From the NCBI GenBank assembly GCA_038087015.1, contig JASBNA010000054.1:186001-250000 (forward strand): a stretch of 64,000 bases of DNA, given 5' to 3'. This document shows, piece by piece, positions 19,497-30,134 of the stretch; the first letter of the stretch is position 1, and the number at the start of each line of letters is the position of its first letter. Both the position numbers and the translations under genes were made by a program. This stretch comes from Cerrena zonata (taxonomy: Eukaryota; Basidiomycota; Agaricomycetes; Polyporales; Cerrenaceae). The notes below the pieces were generated by a model, which worked only from the letters and a program-made list of their open reading frames with translations, was not told the origin of the DNA and searched no databases.

Positions 19497-20888
19497 ATGC
19501 CTTTATATAGAGACGATAGCTTTCTTGTTGTGCATCCAGGATCTCAAAATACGATATTTTCATTTGGATTACTGGACTCATTGAGTCCTCCTCAATATAA
19601 AATTCCATCCGTGGTGTATAAAGATACTTCTACTAACGAATATCGATCCAAAAGAGAAGAAAATGAATCCACATTGATAGAGATACATCCCATCAAGGGC
19701 TCTAGGATTGTTGATCTTGATGCATTCAACCACTTACTCAAAATAATATTACAAAGTGTTATCAGTAACAATCCAATAATTACAATTAATCAAATTCCTT
19801 TATTATTAGTAACCCCAAGTTTGAAATGGTCACGTTTTGATGTCGAGCATGTTACTAAATACGTTTTTGAATCGTTGGAATTCACCGCTTTCAATATTCT
19901 TGATTTATCAATTGCATCTACTTTTGCGATTGGTGCTTCAACCAATTCTTTGGTTGTTAATGTAGGACATGAATCAACTCAAGTTGTTCCGGTTTTGGGA
20001 TACCAGCTGGTTAAGTTTGCTTCTAAATACTTGGAAAACGTCGGTGGGATAACCATAGATGGAGAATTGAAAAGATTATTGCCTCATTTGAATGAGGGTC
20101 AAATTAATGCCCTTAAAACTTCAAATATTTATGAAGTATTAAATGACACTGAAGGGTCTTTCTACTCTTTTGATGCTTTGAATACTGAAAAAAATGATGA
20201 TGATTTCGATGTCGCCTCGTACGTTGCTAAAGAAGAAGGTGGAGAAAGCCAAATGGATATTGATGAAAAGAAAGAAGAAGAAGAATCAAAACCTAATTCT
20301 GAACTAGAAAAAAATTATTTCTTAGATCCAGTTTCTAACGAAAAAATTTATATCGGTAAAGAAAGGTTCCAAGGTACTTCTAAATTGGTTTCTCAAATTG
20401 TAACTGCCATTCATAAAACTTTAACTGCTATCCCGGATTTAGAGAAAAGACAAGACTGTTATGAAAATTTAATTTTTGTTGGTTCAACTTTCAATATTCC
20501 AGGTTTGAAAAGGGCAATCATTACCAAGCTCATCGAAAATCACTTAATAAAACCTCCTAGTGATGCTTCTAAAACTAGTGATGAAGATAAAGTTAATTCG
20601 GCAATTGCTGCTTATCAACAATCTGATGATCCTTATGCTGCTAATGATAATGTCGCTCTTAATCAAGTTCCTACAACCATTAAGGCAGTCAAATACCCCG
20701 ACTATTTCCCTGAATGGAAGAAACCAAAAGAAACAAATGGCTCTTGGAATGATGTCTACTTCCTTGGTGGCCAAATTTACTCTAAACAAATTTTTGGTGC
20801 TAACTCGAATCATGGAGGTGATTCTTTCCTCGACGCGGACATTTATGAAGATAGAGGCCCTCAAGCTATATGGGATGTGGCTCTTTAG
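19497..20888 (+). CDS. ARP9: Actin-related protein Arp9 (SWI/SNF and RSC subunit)
   Basis: Arp9 pairs with Arp7 in a module that binds the HSA region of the SWI/SNF and RSC ATPases and couples ATP hydrolysis to remodelling. The 463-residue protein has a diverged actin fold: an opening FLVVHPGSQNTIFSFGL, a central LVVNVGHESTQVVPVLGYQxVKFASKYLENVGGITID matching the actin phosphate-2 region, and a C-terminal block LIFVGSTFNIPGLKRAI. An acidic insert (about 235-270: EEGGESQMDIDEKKEEEESK) interrupts the fold, as in other Arp9 proteins. The length matches S. cerevisiae (467). Confidence 0.9.
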   Translation: MPLYRDDSFLVVHPGSQNTIFSFGLLDSLSPPQYKIPSVVYKDTSTNEYRSKREENESTLIEIHPIKGSRIVDLDAFNHLLKIILQSVISNNPIITINQIPLLLVTPSLKWSRFDVEHVTKYVFESLEFTAFNILDLSIASTFAIGASTNSLVVNVGHESTQVVPVLGYQLVKFASKYLENVGGITIDGELKRLLPHLNEGQINALKTSNIYEVLNDTEGSFYSFDALNTEKNDDDFDVASYVAKEEGGESQMDIDEKKEEEESKPNSELEKNYFLDPVSNEKIYIGKERFQGTSKLVSQIVTAIHKTLTAIPDLEKRQDCYENLIFVGSTFNIPGLKRAIITKLIENHLIKPPSDASKTSDEDKVNSAIAAYQQSDDPYAANDNVALNQVPTTIKAVKYPDYFPEWKKPKETNGSWNDVYFLGGQIYSKQIFGANSNHGGDSFLDADIYEDRGPQAIWDVAL

Positions 20889-21098
20889 TCCCTCTTAGCC
20901 TTTCAATGTATAATTCTGTATTATTTAGAGCTAAACCTAATTTCAATATATCAATTGCAAAATTACTTTGTAAGACGCGTATTTCGATTTTTTTGATTTT
21001 TTTTTTTTTTTGTTAGTGAAAATGAAACTCTTTCGCATCACTGAAGTTTGGTAAATGATAACCAATTCTACTTTAACAGAAGCTTTTCAGCTCATCTT

Positions 21099-23429
21099 AT
21101 GTTGATAAGACAAACGTTGAGATCGTTAGTAAAGACAAAGTATCATCAGTTACCACCCACGTCTAGAATTCCCTGCGTCATGGCTCCGAAACAACAGCAA
21201 TCCATAAACCTGTTTTTCACGTCTTCAAGAAATACGGCTAAGAAAGCCGTAGAATCAGAGTCTAGGAAAAGAGACCCTTCTCCAGTTGAGAATCAGAGTA
21301 AGAAACAAAAGACTGAAAACGGAATACTGATATCTAGCTTGATTGGCAAACAGAAGGTTGGAGAAACCAAACCTGTTTCTCAAGAAGACTCCAAAACTGA
21401 ATCACAATCCCCAAAAGAATCTTCCAAAGATTCGGTGGAACCAACTACAGATCCAAGCGAAGCAAGTGACGATGGATACCAAAGTGATGTAGGTAAGGAA
21501 AAGGAATTGCTGGATGCATCGAAGTTGATCAAGTTGACTGAAGATCAAAAGCCAAGTACTGCTAAAAAAATAACTGCTAAGATCCCATATGCTTCCTTAG
21601 CGGAGGTTTTTGAAAATGTCGAAAAAGAATCGTCTAGATTGAAAATCACTGCTATAGTATCCCTGTTTTTCTTGGATATTCTACAAAACTCTACCGTCGA
21701 TAACTTGGTAAGGGTTGTTTATTTATTCATTAATAGACTTGGTCCTGACTATGAACCAGATTTGGAATTGGGTTTGGGAGAAACATTATTGATAAAAGCA
21801 ATTAGTGAAGGGTATGGTAGACAATCTAGTCAGATTAAAAAAGATTTGCAGGAGTATGGTGATTTGGGTTTGGTTGCTCAAAAATCAAGATCTGGTCAAA
21901 GAACTATGTTTAAACCGACACCTTTAGAGATTGAAGGAGTTTTCGATAATTTAACAAAGATTGCAAAATCCACTGGTAAAGATTCCCAATCTAAGAAAAT
22001 TTCCATCATTAATAAGATGTTAACTGCTTGTGATTCGAAAAGTAGTGAGGCAAAATTTTTAATTAGATCACTCGAAGGTAAGTTAAGGATTGGTTTAGCT
22101 GAAAAAACCGTATTGATTGCTTTGGCTCAAGCATTTGTCAAATATGAAAATCCAAAAATATCAGCCGAAAAATTAGCCCAAGCTGAAGATATAATTCGTG
22201 AAGCTTTTTGTCAAGTTCCAAATTATGAAATTGTTATTAGACATGCCTACACTCATGGTATCTTTAACGTTTTAGATCATTGTCAATTACAACCAGGTGT
22301 TCCTTTAAAACCCATGTTAGCAAAACCTACCAAATCAATTAGTGAAGTTTTAGATCGCTTTCAAGGAGAAGAATTTACTTGTGAATATAAATATGATGGA
22401 GAAAGAGCTCAAGTGCATTTATTATCAACCGGTGAAGTTAAAATATATTCTCGTAATTCTGAAGATATGTCTCAAAGGTACCCTGATCTCATTTCTATTA
22501 TTAAGGACTTTTTACGTGAAAATGTAAATGATACTCAGACTGAAAATCCTCATTCAATGATCTTAGATTGTGAAGCGGTTGCTTGGGATAGAAACACTAA
22601 TAAGATTTTACCTTTTCAAGTTTTATCGACAAGAAAACGTAAAGGCGTGGAAGAAAAAGATATAACAGTTCACATCTGTTTATTTGCATTTGATATGTTA
22701 TATTTTAATGACCAGCCTTTAATAACTAAATCACTCAAAGAACGTCGTGATCTTATGTTTGAAAATTTAAAACCTATAGAAGGAAAATTTCAATTTGCAA
22801 CTGCTAAAAATTCATCAAACTTGGATGAATTACAAACCTTCTTAGACCAGTCAGTGAAGGATGCTTGTGAAGGTTTGATGGTCAAAATGTTGAATGGTGG
22901 TGATTCATTTTATGAGCCTTCGAAGCGTTCAAGAAATTGGTTAAAATTAAAGAAAGATTATTTGGCAGGTGTAGGAGATTCATTAGATTTGGTGGTTATT
23001 GGTGGTTATATGGGTAAAGGTAAGAGAACAGGTACTTATGGAGGATTCTTACTAGCTTCTTATAATGAAGATACAGGAGATTATGAAACTACTTGTAAAA
23101 TCGGAACTGGATTCTCGGATGAGGATTTACTTTCCATTTATAATAAATTAAAATCAACCGAAATTTCAAAACCAAAATCATTTTACATTCATGATACTAG
23201 TTCGACTAACTTACCAGATGTTTGGTTTGAACCTTCAATGATTTTCGAGGTTTTAACTGCTGATTTGTCATTAAGTCCCGTTTATAAAGCTGCTCATCAA
23301 GTTTACGGTAAAGGTATTTCTCTTCGATTTCCAAGATTTATAAGAATAAGGGATGATAAAAGCATTGAAGATGCCACTTCTTCGACTCAAGTTTCAGAAT
23401 TTTACGAGAGACAAGCTAATCTCAATTAA
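21099..23429 (+). CDS. CDC9: DNA ligase I, with mitochondrial and nuclear start codons
   Basis: Cdc9 is the ATP-dependent ligase that seals Okazaki fragments and repair nicks. From the ATG at 21099 the protein has 776 residues. The order is a PIP box QQSINLFF (about 32-39), a disordered Lys/Ser-rich tail, a DNA-binding domain (about 155-390), the adenylation domain with catalytic Lys431 in EYKYDGERAQVH, and an OB domain ending near RFPRFIRIRDDK. The first 27 residues (MLIRQTLRSLVKTKYHQLP) are basic and hydroxylated like a mitochondrial presequence. A second in-frame ATG at 21180 (MAPKQQQSINLFF) would give the nuclear form, as in S. cerevisiae CDC9. The frame opens upstream only through TTG. 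Confidence 0.95.
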   Translation: MLIRQTLRSLVKTKYHQLPPTSRIPCVMAPKQQQSINLFFTSSRNTAKKAVESESRKRDPSPVENQSKKQKTENGILISSLIGKQKVGETKPVSQEDSKTESQSPKESSKDSVEPTTDPSEASDDGYQSDVGKEKELLDASKLIKLTEDQKPSTAKKITAKIPYASLAEVFENVEKESSRLKITAIVSLFFLDILQNSTVDNLVRVVYLFINRLGPDYEPDLELGLGETLLIKAISEGYGRQSSQIKKDLQEYGDLGLVAQKSRSGQRTMFKPTPLEIEGVFDNLTKIAKSTGKDSQSKKISIINKMLTACDSKSSEAKFLIRSLEGKLRIGLAEKTVLIALAQAFVKYENPKISAEKLAQAEDIIREAFCQVPNYEIVIRHAYTHGIFNVLDHCQLQPGVPLKPMLAKPTKSISEVLDRFQGEEFTCEYKYDGERAQVHLLSTGEVKIYSRNSEDMSQRYPDLISIIKDFLRENVNDTQTENPHSMILDCEAVAWDRNTNKILPFQVLSTRKRKGVEEKDITVHICLFAFDMLYFNDQPLITKSLKERRDLMFENLKPIEGKFQFATAKNSSNLDELQTFLDQSVKDACEGLMVKMLNGGDSFYEPSKRSRNWLKLKKDYLAGVGDSLDLVVIGGYMGKGKRTGTYGGFLLASYNEDTGDYETTCKIGTGFSDEDLLSIYNKLKSTEISKPKSFYIHDTSSTNLPDVWFEPSMIFEVLTADLSLSPVYKAAHQVYGKGISLRFPRFIRIRDDKSIEDATSSTQVSEFYERQANLN
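21180..21182 (+). other. CDC9: Second in-frame ATG of CDC9 (nuclear form start)
   Basis: This ATG opens MAPKQQQSINLFF, placing the PCNA-binding box at the extreme N-terminus and removing the presequence-like first 27 residues. Confidence 0.7.
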
Positions 23430-23634
23430 TTTATAGCTACATTATATAGAGATAATAATAAAAATAATAAGTATTAAAAATTAATCAAATTAAATAAATG
23501 TAATAAATGCATAGATTATGAATACAGCATTGATTTCGATGAATTGAATTGAATAAACAACAAAGTTGTTTTTTTTAATTATGCATGAATTAAAAAGAAA
23601 AAGCAAACTAAAATAAGTGAATCAAATGCAAGGA

Positions 23635-26250
23635 TCAAGCCACTTTATCTCTTCCTTCTCTTACTCTTCTTTTAATTTTATCACTTAATTTAGATTTAAT
23701 GGAAGATGATGGTTTCTCAGAATATGAATTTTCATTATCAAGTTTATTGGTGAAATTCAATTCGATTTGAGAATCATCTCTAAGTAAATTAGGCTTGGAA
23801 AAATCTAAAGAGTCATTAGTATTATTAGAAGAAGAGGTTGGAGGTGATTTTAAAGGACTTGATTGTTGTTTGTTAGCCGATTTAAAATTGAAATCATCAG
23901 CAATTGAAGAGGAAGATTGCATTACTGAAGATAATTGAGAATCAACTTGAATATTTGGATTTTTAGCATTTTTATGCAAATGATAATCAGAAAACATTGG
24001 AATGTTAGTTAATGAATTATCAGAATTCATTAAGGAGACACCATCAGAAACTGAAGAAGAACGTTTACTTAAAGATAATTCACTATCTGAAGGAGTATTA
24101 ATAGAAGTTTCAGAACTATTTTTATCTTGTTTAGCTTTTAATTTAGCAGCTTTACGTTTAGCTAATCTTCTGTTTCTCAATTCTTGGGTTTTCATTTCTT
24201 CTTCCTCGTCACTATCAACATAATGAACATCATCAGAAATTCTCAAATTATTCTTCATTTCCCAAAGATTGAAATCATTTGGAAATAATTCTGGACCAAA
24301 AGTATTAACTAATTCGGTAATTTCTTCACTTAATTCATTTCTTTGTTTTTTCAATTCTCTAATTGAACTACCAGAGATTAAAGAAAGATATAAAGGTCTG
24401 ATTGATTTAAATAAATCCATTCCTTGTTCACCAGTTATTAAAGCAGCATAAGTAACTAAAACCCCACACATATATAAGGTCAACCAACTACCAATATAAC
24501 TTGAGGAATTTGAAAATATTTTATAATGATAACAATACCAAGTACCAATAGTTGCATAAAAACTATAAACTAAAGGAGCGATAACCATACCAATTAAAAT
24601 TTTCCAAGTAGCAACAACATCATTAGCTTTAATTTTAACTGTTGAATTAGCCAAAGCTAATTTAGCCTTTTTAGAAGAAATTATTTTAGCACTAATGAAA
24701 ACTGGACTAAATAAAGTAGCACCTGGTAAAGATAAAATGAAGAAAAAAATTAACTTTAAAAGTCTGAATAAAAAGATTGGTAAAGTTCTTAATTTATTTG
24801 ATTCATTACAGTCTTCAACGTGGTGATCTGGTAAGTATAATTGTTTTAAATTATTATTATAATTTAAAATTTTTTCTTTAATTTCTTGAACTTTAGGTTG
24901 ATTTTTAAAAGTTTGATAACCCAAAACCAATCTTCTATTCATTTCCACAACCAAGGGTAAAGGTAAATATTGAGCAAAATTTCCAGCGTATAATCTACGA
25001 GCAGCTTGAATCACCATCAAAGTATCATAATCTTCACAAGTGACAGTAACTGCTTTTAAACCAGTGGTAACGAGATCCAATAATTCTTTAACTGATTCAC
25101 GATTAGTTTCAGGATTAGCATATTTTTTAACCAAATCTTTTGGAATTTCAATGGGATGGCCAAATTCCACAACAGCTCTTGAACGGAATTTATGAGCATT
25201 GAAATAATTCATACCACAAGGAACAATTTTCACATTACAATTAGGATCGTTATTCATAGCACCCAAAGCCATAATAGCCACCCCGGCTTTTATTGGTAAT
25301 AAATCGGTACGATCATGAGAACCACCTTCGGGAAAGATACCAATACAATTACCATTGCTCAAATGATCGAAAACCAATTGATAAACATTGGATTGATCAA
25401 CTTTATCTGCTTTTTTAAAAGAAGTACCCTTAGTCAATAGTTTTTTAATTTGGGGAGTGTTTTTAAATTCTTTACGAATGATTAATTCAGTATCGGATAA
25501 GATATCAACAATTTCACTAGCACCTAAAGATTGGGGTAAGGCAATTAAACCTTTTAACATACATTCTGATAAAAACTTAGTGCCCTCACCTTTAACTAGG
25601 GTTGGGTTTGAGTCAAAATCAATAAAGATTTTACCGCTACCTTTAACAAGGCAATCTTGAGCTCTAATAACAGGGATTGATAATTGACATTTTGACATAC
25701 TACCAATGAATTTCAAATTATACGATTTGGCCGCGATTAAAAAGGATATTCTACGGCCTGATTCTCTTTTAACTTGATTCATTAAAATGATTGGATCCAC
25801 AAACTGATTAGCGTGAGGAGCGGCAACAAAAATGACTGGACCGGATCTGGGTAATCTGAAAGCACCTCTTGGTCTAATTTCTCTAAAGAAACAATCAAAA
25901 ATAATGGTGAATATCCATAAAATAAAGTCGTAAACAATCAAACGATACCATTTGAAAGGTTTGTACGTGAAATCAAGATTAGCATCGGGATTTGAAGGTG
26001 TGGTTTTAAGTCTATAAAGCTCGGCTTGTTTAGCTTCCTCCTTTACTTTATTAGCTTCCTCATTCACTTTATTAGCTTCCTCATTCACTCTATTAGCCTC
26101 ATCATTTAACTTAGCTTCCTTATTTAGCTCAGCATTTAATTCGTTCTGATTATTTGTTTGATCGAGCGACGCAACGGGAGTTGGCTGGATAAGATGGACC
26201 TCCGGTATGATGTTTTCCTTGGAGAACTCACCCACTTGTTCGGTGATCAT
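23635..26250 (-). CDS. GPT2: Glycerol-3-phosphate/dihydroxyacetone-phosphate acyltransferase (Gpt2/Sct1)
   Basis: This ER membrane enzyme makes lysophosphatidic acid, the first step of phospholipid and triacylglycerol synthesis. The 871-residue protein carries acyltransferase motif I at VAAPHANQFVDP (His146), an IFPEGGSHDR motif (about 305-313) and the substrate block KIVPCGMNYF. A membrane hairpin lies before motif I and further hydrophobic segments at about 490-640. The long polar tail (about 680-871) is Ser/Lys-rich and probably phosphorylated. The N-terminus contains a heptad array of the VNEEANK type (about 48-75) coded by a 21-bp repeat. CTG-clade yeasts usually have one gene for the S. 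cerevisiae pair. It diverges from FOX2. Confidence 0.92.
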   Translation of the reverse strand: MITEQVGEFSKENIIPEVHLIQPTPVASLDQTNNQNELNAELNKEAKLNDEANRVNEEANKVNEEANKVKEEAKQAELYRLKTTPSNPDANLDFTYKPFKWYRLIVYDFILWIFTIIFDCFFREIRPRGAFRLPRSGPVIFVAAPHANQFVDPIILMNQVKRESGRRISFLIAAKSYNLKFIGSMSKCQLSIPVIRAQDCLVKGSGKIFIDFDSNPTLVKGEGTKFLSECMLKGLIALPQSLGASEIVDILSDTELIIRKEFKNTPQIKKLLTKGTSFKKADKVDQSNVYQLVFDHLSNGNCIGIFPEGGSHDRTDLLPIKAGVAIMALGAMNNDPNCNVKIVPCGMNYFNAHKFRSRAVVEFGHPIEIPKDLVKKYANPETNRESVKELLDLVTTGLKAVTVTCEDYDTLMVIQAARRLYAGNFAQYLPLPLVVEMNRRLVLGYQTFKNQPKVQEIKEKILNYNNNLKQLYLPDHHVEDCNESNKLRTLPIFLFRLLKLIFFFILSLPGATLFSPVFISAKIISSKKAKLALANSTVKIKANDVVATWKILIGMVIAPLVYSFYATIGTWYCYHYKIFSNSSSYIGSWLTLYMCGVLVTYAALITGEQGMDLFKSIRPLYLSLISGSSIRELKKQRNELSEEITELVNTFGPELFPNDFNLWEMKNNLRISDDVHYVDSDEEEEMKTQELRNRRLAKRKAAKLKAKQDKNSSETSINTPSDSELSLSKRSSSVSDGVSLMNSDNSLTNIPMFSDYHLHKNAKNPNIQVDSQLSSVMQSSSSIADDFNFKSANKQQSSPLKSPPTSSSNNTNDSLDFSKPNLLRDDSQIELNFTNKLDNENSYSEKPSSSIKSKLSDKIKRRVREGRDKVA
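26040..26115 (-). repeat. 21-bp minisatellite in GPT2 coding VNEEANK heptads
   Basis: About three to three and a half copies of a 21-bp unit in frame, coding NDEANR, VNEEANK, VNEEANK and VKEEAKQ. The heptads would form a short charged helix before the catalytic domain. Confidence 0.8.
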
Positions 26251-27083
26251 TACTGTCGAACCCTGATTAACTAAAAGTATCGAAAGGAGCCTCTTGGGTT
26301 TCCCTAACCTTCTTTTTTGGGTTCTGGCTCTTGGAAAGAGCGCACGACTTGACCCTGGCCCTAATTGTTAAAAACCCACCCATCGGACCTATCGGCGATT
26401 GCCCCCGATCGATCGGTCGGGTGCACGGATCTATGATCACGTGCTGCGTCACGTGAAATGAGCACGAGAATTTTTCCCGGTGCACGGGCCTTTCTTTCCT
26501 TACCGAGGACCTCGGATACCGCGAGTCGGCAGTCCGCACGACGACCCTGACACCTTATCCGTTGTTTTATTGTGGACTCGGTTACCGCTGACAGCATACA
26601 CTTTGAACCTCGGTCCGTGTGCCAGGCGCCAACCGCCAGGCCCAATTCTGCGAAAACAGCACCGTTGGATAGCGCCGGCCCAGTACTACCTGGCCACCAC
26701 GAATTGAGCTGCCAGACCTGGTGTAGCGCTGGCAAACCACCGGCAAACCCTGGCGGAAGGAAGAAGAAAGTGTCAAACAAAAGTTGATCCCCGCAAAAAC
26801 AAAAAAAAAAAATAAAAAAATCATTAAAAAAAATCACCGAAACATCAAAAAACAAAAAAAAAAAAAAAAAATGAGACTTTATTACCGGAAATAACTAAAA
26901 AAGAAAGACGTAAGCTTTAAAAAAAGTGATTTTTCACATTAATATTTTAGAGTTAACCCACTGAAATTGATCAATTGCTATAATATAAATACAAAATTAA
27001 ATCCTTTATTATTTCGGTAAAGGAGTTTTTCTTTTTCTTTTGATTTTATATTTTTATTAATTATTCTTTTTCAATAAGTAAGT
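26251..27083. promoter_or_regulatory. GPT2-FOX2 divergent promoter, GC-rich, with CCTCGG and CACGTG sites
   Basis: This 830-base bidirectional promoter is notably GC-rich from about 26380 to 26770, then turns A-rich with poly-A runs at 26802-26812 and 26854-26870. It contains two CACGTG boxes (26438-26443 and 26450-26455), two GTGCACGG motifs (26421-26428 and within 26476-26490), and three copies of CCTCGG on either strand (26503-26508, 26510-26515, 26608-26613). CCTCGG is the element bound by the fungal fatty-acid regulators FarA/FarB/Ctf1, so it suits the FOX2 side. An AT-rich core just before FOX2 holds TATTTTTATT-like sequence. Confidence 0.6.
26503..26515. promoter_or_regulatory. Inverted CCTCGG pair (candidate Ctf1/Far fatty-acid response element)
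   Basis: CCGAGGACCTCGG is a 13-bp palindrome made of two CCTCGG half-sites. A third CCTCGG lies at 26608-26613. Known fungal Far/Ctf1 factors bind this hexamer in promoters of beta-oxidation genes; the palindrome lies about 570 bases before FOX2. Confidence 0.5.
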
Positions 27084-29788
<2,705 letters not shown>

Positions 29789-30134
29789 TTTTGAATGCTT
29801 ACGATTTTTTATTCAAATGAGTCCTTTTATTTAGTTCGTTTTTATTTTTATGTCCACTGTTCAATTTTCAAATTGTAGATATAATATTGTAGTGTTGCAT
29901 GAGGTGTTATCGCCTTGTCCTTACTTTCTTACTTTGTTCTTCTGGTTGCGAAAAATTGGTTTGGTTTTGAACAAAATGTATTAATTACAATATGATCTAA
30001 CTACAATGGGATTACCGAGTATTATATATTAAATGATGTGCTTGATTGATATTCGTGAAGGGCCAATAGATGCTAAAAGAAATAAATAAAAAATGGAAGA
30101 AGAATTTTAAAGATTAAAGAATTGAATACCCCTC
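29789..30134. other. FOX2-MIH1 convergent 3' flanks, nothing further seen
   Basis: About 345 AT-rich bases between two convergent stop codons. They contain the 3' ends of both transcripts. I see no RNA gene or repeat. Confidence 0.5.

Noticed and set aside
19632..19638. TACTAAC branch-site match in ARP9
   Set aside because: It lies inside continuous conserved coding sequence (TSTNEY) with no donor or acceptor nearby.
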